DNA of 64,000 nucleotides. Origin: an uncultured Collinsella sp. (GTDB lineage: Bacteria; Actinomycetota; Coriobacteriia; Coriobacteriales; Coriobacteriaceae). The position numbers and the translations under genes were made by a program. Of the stretch, positions 43,556 through 52,778 are shown in pieces; the first letter of the stretch is position 1, and each line of letters starts with the position of its first letter. The notes beneath the pieces were generated by a model that had not been told where the DNA came from, made no database searches, and saw only the letters and a program-made list of their open reading frames with translations. The stretch spans positions 23,201 through 87,200 of the forward strand of contig CAAERJ010000042.1 of assembly GCA_900758375.1 (NCBI GenBank), given 5' to 3'.

Positions 43556-43592
43556 CTCGCGAATCACTCAGGTTAAAGCCTCCTAAGCCAGA

Positions 43593-43625
43593 GGGGGCGG
43601 ACACCAGCCACGGTGCCCGCCCCCC
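43593..43625 (+). terminator. terminator after importer operon
   Basis: GGGGGCGG...CACC / GGTGCCCGCCCCC stem, followed by TATATTTGG. Confidence 0.6.
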
Positions 43626-43665
43626 TATATTTGGTATGCTCGGTATGATCATCCCTCACAAACAA

Positions 43666-44484
43666 TCAAAGAAATCTCGACCGCAATCGGTCTACAGTAA
43701 AGCAAATGGCAAAAACGCTTGCTACGTTTATTAGGCAGTCAATTAGAATCGAAATGCATTGACTATTCCCCAACGGGGTCACGCCACAAATCCACATGAG
43801 CATCGAGGCTGGAAGCGGAAGCATGGAATTGGCCCCGAGCTGTATGTAGATCGCTACAACATTGACAAGCAACAGCATGCCAATCGGACCGAAGCCGGAC
43901 CCAAAATAGGAAACAGCGATCACGCAAGAGACCACGTATGCAAGGCAGACGACACTCGCCAGAAGAAGTCGATTGCAAAAAATATTCAGGTTGAAATACT
44001 GCCGAGCATCCAAAACGATTACGCAGTTAAGACAGTACAAAACGACACTCGACAGGATAAACGCGCCCAAAAGGGCAAAAGAAGACAGCACCACTCGCGC
44101 AACGATAGCGCACACACGCTTCCCGCCCCGAGCCTCCGACAACCCCCACGGTTCCTCAATAAAGCCCGAACTGACAAAGCGCGGCACAATACAAGCCGCG
44201 ATGAACGGAAAGAACAATGCATGAGCCAACGGGGCTACGTTGAACAGCAGACCGCGAAAAACCTCTGCATTACCAAATAGAAGGACATCCTCTGCCGATA
44301 GCCGAAGCGTCGGGTCTGGGAAAAAGCCCAAGAAACTATTCTCACGGAGGCTACAGAACCACATCGGGAAAGAATTAAGCTGCAATACCACCATGTACGC
44401 ATAAATTACCAGGATTAAGGCGTACGCCCATTTGCTCACATGCTTCAATTCTGACTGGAGAAGTCTTTTAATCTGACGAGCCAT
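43666..44484 (-). CDS. ABC-2 type permease subunit
   Basis: 272 residues with about six membrane helices and no recognised catalytic motif. The ATG at 44484 has GGGGGG eight bases upstream and overlaps the preceding permease gene by 40 nt; a GTG three codons earlier is possible. Third gene of an ATPase-permease-permease set resembling lantibiotic-immunity or drug-efflux exporters. Composition is slightly AT-richer than the chromosomal average here. Confidence 0.75.
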   Translation of the reverse strand: MARQIKRLLQSELKHVSKWAYALILVIYAYMVVLQLNSFPMWFCSLRENSFLGFFPDPTLRLSAEDVLLFGNAEVFRGLLFNVAPLAHALFFPFIAACIVPRFVSSGFIEEPWGLSEARGGKRVCAIVARVVLSSFALLGAFILSSVVLYCLNCVIVLDARQYFNLNIFCNRLLLASVVCLAYVVSCVIAVSYFGSGFGPIGMLLLVNVVAIYIQLGANSMLPLPASMLMWICGVTPLGNSQCISILIDCLINVASVFAICFTVDRLRSRFL

Positions 44485-45293
44485 TGAGCACACCCCCCAG
44501 CGCGAAAGCTCAAGAGAGCGTAAATCAATACCGATAGACAGCTGGCTGCCACGCCATATTCCAGAAGCGCCAGCTGCCCCATATCGCTATACCCAAGGGC
44601 GCATCCGACTCCAAGGTACGGCCCCGGAAGAAAGAAGATCCATCGCAAGGACGGTATGGGCGTCTGAAGGTAAGTTCCGTAGAGCGTCAAGCTCATGACA
44701 AATCCAATAATTACCACAGCCCCGCTAAATACAGCGCTGCCTGTGATCCGATAGATGGTCACCGTCTCCAGCGCAACCGATATCACCAATACGGCGTTGA
44801 TCATCATTGCCGGCAAAAATGCAGCCAGCATGTTATGCGCATAGTTTTGCCCTCCACGTGTTATCGCTATTGCAAACAGAAGAAGGCAAAGCGCACTATA
44901 TGCTGCGCCGATTATTAAAGAAGACGAAAGTACATGTGCCAGAGCCCCGTTAAAGCGGGCAAGACCTCTTGCTGAAGAAATTCGGCATCCCTCTTCATAG
45001 CCGCGCTCCTGTAAAATCGCCAGGCAAACGATGAGCGGAACGAACAGGGAGGTGCCGGCAAAAGCACTGCGCACAAGGGACTCATCGGGTGCAGAAGGAT
45101 CGATTACATTCCAGCAGAAACCAATATCCTCCCCAAAAACGCTATTGCCAAAGGCGAGCAACGTTGTTCCGTTTTTTAGAAAGACACCGAAGAGAAGGCC
45201 GAACGCCAGCATAAGCGTAAGACCAAACTTCGCCGGAAACATCCTGTGCAAACGCATCATATCTGCCTTTATGGGATGGATCGCCCGCTTCAT
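44445..45293 (-). CDS. ABC-2 type permease subunit
   Basis: 282 residues with six membrane helices. A soluble stretch after the first helix contains CWNVIDPSAPDES. It overlaps the ATPase gene by 4 nt and the next permease by 40 nt, so the three are one translational unit. Exported substrate unknown. Confidence 0.78.
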   Translation of the reverse strand: MKRAIHPIKADMMRLHRMFPAKFGLTLMLAFGLLFGVFLKNGTTLLAFGNSVFGEDIGFCWNVIDPSAPDESLVRSAFAGTSLFVPLIVCLAILQERGYEEGCRISSARGLARFNGALAHVLSSSLIIGAAYSALCLLLFAIAITRGGQNYAHNMLAAFLPAMMINAVLVISVALETVTIYRITGSAVFSGAVVIIGFVMSLTLYGTYLQTPIPSLRWIFFLPGPYLGVGCALGYSDMGQLALLEYGVAASCLSVLIYALLSFRAGGCAQWLVRLKDFSSQN

Positions 45294-46051
45294 AGCGAGA
45301 CCGCCTTCATCAAGCGCCTGTAATACTCTTTTAGGGACGATGCCTCATCCCTTATGATGTCCATCGGTTCCTTTTTCAGCAGTTCGCCGTCATGGATAAA
45401 CACGCAACTTGTTGCAACTGATGCCAACTCATCCAAATCATGGCTAGAGATGAGCATGGTCTTACCCTGTTCTCGATTCAATCGACCGATAAGGGCCCAT
45501 ATACTCTCGATGCCCAGCGGGTCCAACCCGTTTGCTGGCTCATCAAAAATAAGCAGATCAGTGTCACCCAACAAAGCTGTAGCTATATCCAGCCGCCGTT
45601 TCATTCCCAGAGAAAAACTGCTCACGCTCTTTTTCTCTACGACGTCCAGCCCGACTAGGCTCAAAACGCGAGGAATCTCACGATTCGCATCAAGCCCCCA
45701 TTCCAAACATCGGATTTGGAGATTCTCAACCGCACTGAGGGATTGGTATGCTCCGCTGGAATCTGGCACATAGCCGACACGCGTCCGCATCAGGCCAAGC
45801 TCTCTTTTTGATTTGCCTCCAAAGAGCTCCACGCTCCCCGAAGATGGCTCGCAGAGGCCCAAGACGATTTTAATAAGCGTGCTTTTGCCCGCACCGTTTG
45901 CACCGACAAGGGCACAGAGCTCAGACTGATGCACCTCGAAGGAAACGTCATGCAAAACGTGCCGTTTCCCGTAGCGTTTTGAAACTTTTGATAGCTTTAT
46001 CGCTGATGCGTTCATTGGACCCCCGTTCTGCTTGATAGAAAAACCGCTCAT
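45290..46051 (-). CDS. ABC transporter ATPase
   Basis: 253 residues. Walker A GANGAGKST (about 51-59), signature SFSLGMKRRLDIATAL (degenerate, as in BcrA/NatA-type exporters) and Walker B DLLIFDEPANGLD. The ATG at 46051 has AAGGAG four bases upstream, better than the internal ATG at 46015. First gene of the ABC-2 operon. A TTGACA and a TTATCG-type palindrome shared with the XRE/DUF2975 operon lie upstream. Confidence 0.93.
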   Translation of the reverse strand: MSGFSIKQNGGPMNASAIKLSKVSKRYGKRHVLHDVSFEVHQSELCALVGANGAGKSTLIKIVLGLCEPSSGSVELFGGKSKRELGLMRTRVGYVPDSSGAYQSLSAVENLQIRCLEWGLDANREIPRVLSLVGLDVVEKKSVSSFSLGMKRRLDIATALLGDTDLLIFDEPANGLDPLGIESIWALIGRLNREQGKTMLISSHDLDELASVATSCVFIHDGELLKKEPMDIIRDEASSLKEYYRRLMKAVSL

Positions 46052-46086
46052 ATCGCTCCTTATTTCCTTTATCGTTTTCCATGGTT

Positions 46087-46118
46087 GTTATTGTTTTTCG
46101 ATAACTCATATTTGTCAA
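46087..46118 (-). promoter_or_regulatory. promoter and candidate XRE operator of ABC-2 operon
   Basis: Minus strand TTGACA (46118-46113), then GTTAT-N9-ATAAC (46105-46087) over the expected -10 region. The word TTATCGAAAAAC closely resembles TTATCGAACAAC in the operator at 47115-47148. Confidence 0.5.
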
Positions 46119-46130
46119 GATAATCTAAAA

Positions 46131-46161
46131 GAAGGGACCCGTGTTAGACACGGGTCCCTTC
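46131..46161 (-). terminator. terminator after XRE gene
   Basis: GAAGGGACCCGTG and CACGGGTCCCTTC form a perfect 13-bp stem, followed by TTTTAG on the minus strand. Confidence 0.8.
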
Positions 46162-46195
46162 ATGCTGATACTTCGTTTTAGTTGTTTGCCTTAAG

Positions 46196-46525
46196 CTACT
46201 CGTCACTCAAATCGACAGCGAAGACTGATGTCGGAAGCAATACCTCATTGCCTCCGCCGTCCCGCATCTGTCTCACGACATTTTTTGCGCGCTCGACAAT
46301 AAGCTCCTCAAGCTCTTTCTCGCTCACGCGCTGAATAATATCTCCCGGTTGACAGTCAAGTTCATCGCAAATATCGAGAAGCGTCTTAAGGCGAATAGCT
46401 TTAATTTTTCCGTTTCTTAGCTTAGAAATATTAGCCGGAGTATGCCCCGTGGCACGAATCAGATCAGCACTGGTCTTTCCGGTCTTAAGCAGCTGCGTCT
46501 CAAGCTCGATGATGAGATAGCTCAT
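46196..46525 (-). CDS. XRE family regulator
   Basis: 109 residues with a Cro/CI helix-turn-helix (SADLIRATGHTPANISKLRNG, about 19-40) of the YozG/HTH_26 type and a C-terminal helix. It starts 8 bp after the DUF2975 gene, an arrangement repeated in many Firmicutes and Actinobacteria. It probably controls its own operon and, by the shared palindromic word, the neighbouring ABC-2 exporter. Confidence 0.9.
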   Translation of the reverse strand: MSYLIIELETQLLKTGKTSADLIRATGHTPANISKLRNGKIKAIRLKTLLDICDELDCQPGDIIQRVSEKELEELIVERAKNVVRQMRDGGGNEVLLPTSVFAVDLSDE

Positions 46526-46533
46526 GCTTCCTC

Positions 46534-47094
46534 CTACACAAGCTCGTCAGACTGCTCTTGGAGCAGCGAGGCATAACTCCAGATCACCGAGATACACAGA
46601 CAGACAGCCGCGCCGATAAGCGACCCCGCATCAAAGGCAACGCCTTGGCAAATCTCAATAACGAAGGAATGAGGCACGACGTAAAGCTCCAGCCCACCAA
46701 TGGTAAGATTGACCGATCCGTAGGCACCAATAAGCGAAACCGCGGCGTTAACAGCAAAGGCAAGCGCAAGAACACGGATAAGCCGCACATGCGTCTTGGT
46801 AAAGGGCGAGACGCCTCGCGAGATGTTACGGCTGATCCCACACAGAACGACAAGCGAAATACCCACGACGAGTGCCAGGCACAGTCCGCTTGGGATAACG
46901 ATGCACCCGCCATCGAGAAGCGTCACGACGCCGAAAGAATCGACAGAAGCAACGTTTGCAACCGCATACCAGATCACGTAAACAACCAACGCGGCAAAAG
47001 CGACGAGCATCCCTGCAAAAACGGCTGCCATGCAAAAGCCAAGCTTCCTGATATTTTCGCCCGCTTTGACCATACGCTGAACGCTGTTAGACAT
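46534..47094 (-). CDS. DUF2975 membrane protein
   Basis: 186 residues with four membrane helices. The DUF2975 pattern LCGISRNISRGVSPFTKTHVRLIRVLALAF lies near residue 95. The ATG at 47094 is preceded by GAGG; the longer frame is not homologous. Paired with the XRE gene, as usual for this family. Function unknown; a sensor for the regulator has been suggested only by context. Confidence 0.85.
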   Translation of the reverse strand: MSNSVQRMVKAGENIRKLGFCMAAVFAGMLVAFAALVVYVIWYAVANVASVDSFGVVTLLDGGCIVIPSGLCLALVVGISLVVLCGISRNISRGVSPFTKTHVRLIRVLALAFAVNAAVSLIGAYGSVNLTIGGLELYVVPHSFVIEICQGVAFDAGSLIGAAVCLCISVIWSYASLLQEQSDELV

Positions 47095-47114
47095 ACACTC
47101 ACCCTCATCGACTC

Positions 47115-47148
47115 TATCGTTATTCGAACAGTTTATCGAACAACGATA
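47115..47148. promoter_or_regulatory. 34-bp palindromic operator upstream of DUF2975
   Basis: TATCGTTATTCGA (47115-47127), 8-bp spacer, TCGAACAACGATA (47136-47148): 13-bp arms with one mismatch, 20 bp before the start codon. Likely XRE binding site. Confidence 0.6.
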
Positions 47149-47235
47149 TTGATTGCATGCGGAAAGCCCCGCCAGTGCGCATAGCCCATTCACTAATTAG
47201 AAGGGGTGAGAGTGGTTTTTGGACACGTATCGAAC

Positions 47236-47299
47236 GAGAGTGGATAATCTCCCACTTCGAGGCCACCACCGGGCCTAAAACGGGAGATTATCCACTCTC
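47236..47299. repeat. 18-bp perfect inverted repeat, 28-bp loop
   Basis: GAGAGTGGATAATCTCCC (47236-47253) and its exact complement (47282-47299), in the gap between the DUF2975 promoter and the Hpt gene. Downstream of Hpt, so it may also terminate that transcript. Confidence 0.75.
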
Positions 47300-47323
47300 A
47301 TAGTCATCAAGGCTCGCAAGCTC

Positions 47324-47680
47324 TTATTCGGCCGCCTCGCGCAGGGCCGACATCGTAGCCGCATATTGCTGCTGCAGCGCATGCATTCCCTCGCGAGCGC
47401 CGTCAACGGCATCGGCGCCGCGCAGCGCCTCGGTCACCACGACCGCCGGCTCGTACAGATTATCGAATCCCAGGTTCTGGCTCACGCCCTTGAGCGTGTG
47501 CGCTGCCATAAACGCTTCCTCGGCGTCTCCCGCCGCCATGGCAGCCTCCAGCTTGTCCATGCTCTCGTCATCTAAAAACTTGAGGGCAAAGCGGGCAAGC
47601 ATTTCCCCGCCCATCAGCCGAGCACACGCGTCATCATAATTAGCGCCGATCTTCTCATACGCCTCACGCATGGAAATCAT
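47324..47680 (-). CDS. Hpt domain protein
   Basis: 118-residue histidine phosphotransfer protein. The phospho-accepting His is in MAAHTLKGVSQNLGF near residue 61. All helical, and probably relays phosphate to a receiver domain. The neighbouring REC-containing protein, 24 bp upstream in the same operon, is the obvious partner. Start at 47680; an ATG three codons later is possible. Confidence 0.9.
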   Translation of the reverse strand: MISMREAYEKIGANYDDACARLMGGEMLARFALKFLDDESMDKLEAAMAAGDAEEAFMAAHTLKGVSQNLGFDNLYEPAVVVTEALRGADAVDGAREGMHALQQQYAATMSALREAAE

Positions 47681-47704
47681 GGATTAAAAACTCCTTTGGT
47701 CAAA

Positions 47705-49585
47705 CTAAATCGTAGGAAACGCGACGACATCGGCGGGGCGTGCCAACGTCTCGGCAATTTGGTCTTGCACCTCGAGCAAACAGTCGAGCAGCAACGGGTT
47801 AAAGGTGCCGCACTTACCGTCCAGAATCATCTTGATCGCTTCCTCGTGCGGGATAGCGTCCTTGTACACGCGCACGCTCGTCAGGGCATCGTACACGTCG
47901 GCCACCGAAACCACCTGTGCGGCAATGGGAATTTCGTCTCCCTTAAGGCCATCGGGATAACCCTTGCCGTCCCAGCGCTCGTGATGCCAACGCGCAATCT
48001 GGTACGCATATTCCATAAGCGCATTGCCGGCGTGATGGCTACCCAGCTCACGCAGCATGTCGGCGCCGATCGTGGTATGCGTCTTCATAATCTCGAACTC
48101 CTCGGGCGTAAGGCGTCCGGGCTTGTTGAGAATCGCATCGTCAATCGACATCTTGCCGATATCGTGCAGCGCCGAAGCCAGGGCAATCGTGGAGCGCTCC
48201 TCATTGTCGAGGGAGATGGTGCCACTACGCTGGACCAGACAGCCAAGCAGCAGCTCGGTCAGCTTCTCGATGTTCGTAACGTGCCTGCCGCTCTCGCCGT
48301 TGCGGAGCTCCATGACGCCGGCCATGATGTCGATGAGCATGCGACTGTTCTTGACACGCTCGTTGTACTGCTGGGACAGCAGGTTCGTCAGGCGGCGCTG
48401 TTTGGCGTATAGGCGGATGGTGTTGCTTACGCGGCGGCGCACGACACGGGAGTCAAACGGGCGGTTGATATAGTCCGAGGCGCCCAGCTCGTACGCGCGC
48501 AGAACCATATCATCGGAATCTTCGCTCGAAATCATGATGAAAGGCAGATTGTCGATACCCGATCGGCGCGACAGATCGGCCAACACCTCAAAGCCGCTTA
48601 TGCCCGGCATGACAATATCCAGCAGCACGAGCGACAACTCATCGCCATAGCGGTCGACCATGTCGAGCGCCGTACGACCGTTGTCGGCCTCGAGGATGCA
48701 ATACTCGTCCTTAAGCATCTCGTTGAGAATGGCTCGGTTCATCTCGGAGTCATCGACAATAAGCACCGAAGGCTTTTCGCTTTGGAAGGCTTCGATGGAA
48801 TCGGCATCGGTCACGACCGTACCGGCTTTTGCCTTAGCGCGGCTCAATAACTGGACAGCGCGGCCAACGCCCTCATCGACCGTCTCGCCATGAATGCGAA
48901 CGCCACCAACACATGCCGTCAAGCTCACGTACTCATGGCCCGGAACAATCGTGGCATGAACGGCATCGGACACCTGATGCAGACGACGGGTGAAGTCATC
49001 GGAGGGAATATTGGGCATGACGACCACAAATTTGTCGCAGCCATAGCGTACAAGCTCGTCAGTCGAACGAATTCCGCTGCGTATGGCCGTCGCCACGGCA
49101 CCGAGCGCAAGGTCGCCGGCATGACGGCCACACGTATCGTTGAAGACCCTAAAATCATCAAGGTCGATCACCGCAACGCCGGCATTCATGCGGGCGCTAC
49201 GGAGCTTTTCCTCGTAATATCGGCGATTGCGCACACTCGTCAGCACGTCGGTGTAGACAAGGTCCTCTTCTGCAGCCTCTTGTTCATCGATCGGACGCAC
49301 CATCAGCAAGACACGAGGCTCACCCTCGACCTTTAGAGGGCGTAGGCGAGCGCGGTACTCAACACCATCGTTGAGCAGTTGCTCCGACACCTCATCGGAG
49401 TCTGCCAAAGCCTCAAGACTCGACTGACGCAGACAAGGGCAGCGATCGCCGGCGAGCAGGCAGTTAGGCTCGCTCTTAATCTGATCGGCCGACAGCAAAC
49501 GCACCACGGGGTAGGTCTTCGCGACGCGGGCGACCTCAGCGGCAGCCTCCTCGTCGGTTAGATTGACCTCGTGATTATTGAGCAT
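47705..49585 (-). CDS. GGDEF-REC-HD-GYP response regulator
   Basis: 626 residues with an unusual order. An N-terminal region (1-110) precedes a diguanylate-cyclase-like domain (about 110-265) with LTSVRNRRYYEEKL. Its active-site motif is GCDKF instead of GGDEF, so probably not catalytic. A receiver domain (about 285-405) follows with the phospho-Asp in VLLDIVMPG, and Arg in place of the usual Lys (NRPFD). The HD-GYP domain (about 415-600) has intact HDIGK and HHERWDGKGYPDG, so c-di-GMP hydrolysis is likely. Operon with Hpt. Confidence 0.92.
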   Translation of the reverse strand: MLNNHEVNLTDEEAAAEVARVAKTYPVVRLLSADQIKSEPNCLLAGDRCPCLRQSSLEALADSDEVSEQLLNDGVEYRARLRPLKVEGEPRVLLMVRPIDEQEAAEEDLVYTDVLTSVRNRRYYEEKLRSARMNAGVAVIDLDDFRVFNDTCGRHAGDLALGAVATAIRSGIRSTDELVRYGCDKFVVVMPNIPSDDFTRRLHQVSDAVHATIVPGHEYVSLTACVGGVRIHGETVDEGVGRAVQLLSRAKAKAGTVVTDADSIEAFQSEKPSVLIVDDSEMNRAILNEMLKDEYCILEADNGRTALDMVDRYGDELSLVLLDIVMPGISGFEVLADLSRRSGIDNLPFIMISSEDSDDMVLRAYELGASDYINRPFDSRVVRRRVSNTIRLYAKQRRLTNLLSQQYNERVKNSRMLIDIMAGVMELRNGESGRHVTNIEKLTELLLGCLVQRSGTISLDNEERSTIALASALHDIGKMSIDDAILNKPGRLTPEEFEIMKTHTTIGADMLRELGSHHAGNALMEYAYQIARWHHERWDGKGYPDGLKGDEIPIAAQVVSVADVYDALTSVRVYKDAIPHEEAIKMILDGKCGTFNPLLLDCLLEVQDQIAETLARPADVVAFPTI

Positions 49586-49796
49586 ATGGGGCCCTTTCGA
49601 TAGTTTCGCATGGTAGCGGTGGGTTCCAAATGCTACAAGGGTAACACCTTGCCGATGCAGGTAAGCACGTGAATGCTGTTACATTTTTATGAGTTGGCAG
49701 ACGGCGGTAATGGAGCCGCGGGCGCGCGGTTATGGGCGCATTCGTTAACAATGACGAAACGCTAACAACCCCTCTCCCCGCAGGTCATCGAGCGTG

Positions 49797-50594
49797 CTAA
49801 CGCTCCAAGACATCGCGAACGGCGTTTGCCGCCGTAACGGGGCGATCGCGCAGACCGTTATGCGCGCCCGGAATCGTCACAAGGGGGCAATCGAGATATT
49901 CGGCAGCCGCTCGCGTGCCAGCCTCGCGGGGCGTATCGACCGAGAGCTCGCCGAGAAGCACAGCAGCAACGGACTTCGATGCGCAAACACTGTCCCAATT
50001 GGGAACGTAAGTCATATTTGTTCCATATTCGTTCGCCATAAAGCAACGACCATTGCGCAGGGCATGTTTGACTTCCGCTTCGGTCGTCCCAGGAGCCTCG
50101 GGGTCCAAGTCGCCGAGGGCTCCCAAGAAAAGCCGGAGCGCCCTTGAAACCTTTCCAGCCGCAATCATATCGAGCAAAACCGGAGCTGCGCCCATACCGA
50201 CGCCTTCGGCCGACACAGCCGGCTCATGCAGAATCGCACGGGCGACGAGATGGGGTTCGGTGCGAAGAAGCTCCAGCGCCACCAACGTACCGGCGCTATG
50301 CGCAAGCACATTTGCCGGAGCGCCAACGTATTCGATCACGGTTTGCAGGTCGGCGGCCTGAGCGGCAAGATCATAGCTGCCGTCTGCCGCATCGCTGCTG
50401 CCACCGCAGCCGCGGCGGTCGTAGGCAATTACGCGGTAGTTACGGCTGAGCTCACAAGCGATGCCGTCGAAAAATGTGCCGTCGACACAAGCACCGTGCA
50501 CGCACACCAAGGCAGGAGCATCAGGCGACACATCCGGGCCGGCATATTCGCGACAGGCAATCGTGGTGCCCGCATTCTCGACCGTAAAATCCAT
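49797..50594 (-). CDS. alpha/beta hydrolase
   Basis: 265-residue alpha/beta-fold hydrolase. HGACVDG near residue 34 forms the oxyanion site, the nucleophile Ser is in LAHSAGT (Ala replaces the first Gly of G-x-S-x-G) and the catalytic His is in PGAHNGL near the end. Cytosolic, single gene. An esterase or lactonase is possible; substrate unknown. Confidence 0.9.
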   Translation of the reverse strand: MDFTVENAGTTIACREYAGPDVSPDAPALVCVHGACVDGTFFDGIACELSRNYRVIAYDRRGCGGSSDAADGSYDLAAQAADLQTVIEYVGAPANVLAHSAGTLVALELLRTEPHLVARAILHEPAVSAEGVGMGAAPVLLDMIAAGKVSRALRLFLGALGDLDPEAPGTTEAEVKHALRNGRCFMANEYGTNMTYVPNWDSVCASKSVAAVLLGELSVDTPREAGTRAAAEYLDCPLVTIPGAHNGLRDRPVTAANAVRDVLER

Positions 50595-50812
50595 GTTGTG
50601 CCCCCATCATCAACGCCCATCCAGTTGCACGTCAGTACGGTTGAATGGGCCCGCATTGCTTACGCCTTGTTAACAGATTAACTGTACCCGACCCGAGGCT
50701 TTTCATGGCACCGCATAATGAGCGACGTGAAAAAACGAAACTTGTAAAGCAAGGGCCCGCACCTTGCTTTGGAGCCGATGCTATGCTTAGGCACAATTGT
50801 CTTGAGGAGCAT

Positions 50813-51595
50813 ATGCCTATGTCTACGTTTTTGAATGACAGCCCCATCTTTGGGCCCGTTCGCAGCCGTCGCCTTGGTCTCTCGCTCGGCGTCAACATGA
50901 TGCCGGCCAGCGGCAAAATCTGCACGTTCGACTGCATTTACTGCGAAAACGGCCTCAACGCCGAGCGCCCCTGTCATGAGCCGTACAACACAGCTGCCGT
51001 GGTACTCGACGCGCTCGAGGCAAAGCTGCGCGAAATGGCAGCTGAGGGCGAGCTCCCCGATGTGATCACCTTCGCAGGCAACGGCGAGCCCACTGCTGCA
51101 CCGGAGTTTCCGCAGGCCATCGCCGGCGCCGTTGCACTGCGCGACGAGCTTGCCCCAAACTCCAAGATCGCCGTGCTCTCCAACGGCACGCGCGCCGACC
51201 GTCCCGAGGTACACGATGCGCTCATGATGGTCGACGACAACATCCTCAAGCTCGATACGGTCGACCCGGCATTTATCCAGCTGCTCGACCAGCCCGTTGG
51301 CCCCTACGACGTCGAGCACCAGATTGAGACGTTCGCAAGCTTTGACGGTCATGTCATTATCCAGACGATCTTCTTGACCGGCGAGTATCAGGGCAAGCTC
51401 ATCGACAACACCGGCGAGGAGTACGTTGCCCCCTGGCTCGCGGCGCTTGAGCGCATTCGCCCACAAGAAGCAACCATCTACACGGTAGCGCGCGAGACAC
51501 CGGTCGCCGGCCTTGCCAAGGCAGCACCCGAGGTGCTCGACACGATCGCTGCACGCGTGCGCGCCCTCGGCATCCCCTGCCAGGTGAGCTACTAG
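50813..51595 (+). CDS. radical SAM protein (COG0731-like)
   Basis: 260 residues with the radical SAM motif CTFDCIYC near residue 42 and FAGNGEPT near 85, but no SPASM domain. Similar to the Fe-S oxidoreductase group related to TYW1; function in bacteria unproven. GAGGAG upstream fits either the ATG at 50813 (3-nt gap) or the one at 50819 (9-nt gap). Confidence 0.85.
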   Translation: MPMSTFLNDSPIFGPVRSRRLGLSLGVNMMPASGKICTFDCIYCENGLNAERPCHEPYNTAAVVLDALEAKLREMAAEGELPDVITFAGNGEPTAAPEFPQAIAGAVALRDELAPNSKIAVLSNGTRADRPEVHDALMMVDDNILKLDTVDPAFIQLLDQPVGPYDVEHQIETFASFDGHVIIQTIFLTGEYQGKLIDNTGEEYVAPWLAALERIRPQEATIYTVARETPVAGLAKAAPEVLDTIAARVRALGIPCQVSY

Positions 51596-51636
51596 CAAAA
51601 CCACGCAGCAGCCAGTGTCCGCCATCCTACTCCATC

Positions 51637-51703
51637 AGTTGCGGTGATATAGTTCCTGTTTATGCTGTTAAACCGCTTAAATCGGAACTATATCACCGCA
51701 ACT
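51637..51703. repeat. palindromic repeat, AGTTGCGGTG family
   Basis: AGTTGCGGTGATATAGTTCC (51637-51656) and its exact complement (51684-51703). Same family as 2441-2507. Confidence 0.8.
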
Positions 51704-51755
51704 TTTATGGACGCATGGGTGGGCTATACTAGCTGCGGATGAAAGGAAGTTAGCC

Positions 51756-52643
51756 ATGTATGACAAAGGACCCGTACCCGGACGCAACGACGCTTGCTGG
51801 TGCGGCAGCGGCAAGAAATATAAGAAATGCCATAGCGCCTTTGATGAGCGCCTTGAGCGCCTGTGGGAAGAGGGCTGGGAGGTCCTGCCCCGCACGCTCT
51901 ACAAGACGCCCGCCGATATCGAGGGCATCAAGCGCTCGGCAGCCATCAACGTGGGCGTGCTCGATTATGTGGGCGAGCATATCGCCGCAGGCATGACCAC
52001 CAACCAGATCGACCAGATGATCTATGACTACACCGTCGAGCACGGCGGCACACCGGCAGACCTCAACTACGAGGGCTACCCCAAAAGCGTGTGCACCTCG
52101 ATCAACGACGTGGTCTGTCACGGTATCCCCTGCGATACGGATGTGCTGCACGAAGGCGACATCATCAACGTGGATTGCTCCACGATCTTGGACGGCTACT
52201 TTAGCGACTCGAGCCGCATGTTCTGCATCGGCGAGGTCTCTGCCGAGCGCCAACGCCTGGTCGACGTCACCCGCGCCAGCGTGGAGGCGGGTCTGGCGGC
52301 CGTCAAGCCATGGCTACCGCTGTCCGTTATGGCCGAGACCGTGCAAAAGACCGTCGAGGACGCCGGCTTTAGCGTGGTGCGCGAGTACGGCGGACACGGC
52401 ATTGGCAAGGAGTTCCACGAGGACCCGTTTGTGGGCTTTACCACCGAGGCACCCGATGTGGACACCATCATGGCCCCGGGCATGGTCTTTACCATCGAGC
52501 CCATGGTCAATGCCGGAGCGCCCGACATCAAGATTAGCAAGGGTGACGGTTGGTGCGTGCGCACCAAGGACGGCAGCGATTCGGCCCAGTGCGAGGTACA
52601 GCTCGTGGTGACCGAGGATGGTTACGAGCTGCTGAGCTGGTAG
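51756..52643 (+). CDS. map: methionine aminopeptidase with SEC-C zinc motif
   Basis: 295 residues. Removes N-terminal Met from new proteins. A SEC-C motif at the very start (DACWCGSGKKYKKCH, residues 12-26) binds zinc and likely tethers the enzyme to ribosomes or partners. The pita-bread domain has all metal ligands: Asp in INVDCST and FSDSSR, His in GHGIGKEFHE, Glu in FTIEPMV and in CEVQLVV. GAAAGGAAG precedes the ATG. Confidence 0.96.
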   Translation: MYDKGPVPGRNDACWCGSGKKYKKCHSAFDERLERLWEEGWEVLPRTLYKTPADIEGIKRSAAINVGVLDYVGEHIAAGMTTNQIDQMIYDYTVEHGGTPADLNYEGYPKSVCTSINDVVCHGIPCDTDVLHEGDIINVDCSTILDGYFSDSSRMFCIGEVSAERQRLVDVTRASVEAGLAAVKPWLPLSVMAETVQKTVEDAGFSVVREYGGHGIGKEFHEDPFVGFTTEAPDVDTIMAPGMVFTIEPMVNAGAPDIKISKGDGWCVRTKDGSDSAQCEVQLVVTEDGYELLSW

Positions 52644-52652
52644 CTGTAGATA

Positions 52653-52704
52653 TGCCGGGCTACGCGATGGATATGCTAACCATCGCGTAGCCCGGCGTTT
52701 TATT
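52653..52704 (+). terminator. terminator after map
   Basis: TGCCGGGCTACGCGATGG and CCATCGCGTAGCCCGGCG form a near-perfect 18-bp stem, followed by TTTTATTT. Confidence 0.85.
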
Positions 52705-52724
52705 TGAACGTTTTGCCTGATAAA

Positions 52725-52759
52725 ACATGCCAAAATAAATCTGTCCCCTTTTGGCAGGT
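52725..52759. repeat. GGGACAGG-core palindromic repeat, copy 3
   Basis: ACATGCCAAA, ATAAATCTGTCCCC, TTTTGGCAGGT; inverted orientation relative to 13416. Confidence 0.75.
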
Positions 52760-52778
52760 TGGGCGGAGAGGACTGCTT

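Noticed and set aside
47115..47148. LexA box before DUF2975
   Set aside because: CGAAC occurs twice but as parts of a longer 13-bp-arm palindrome with 8-bp spacing, not CGAAC-N4-GTTCG; better explained as the XRE operator.
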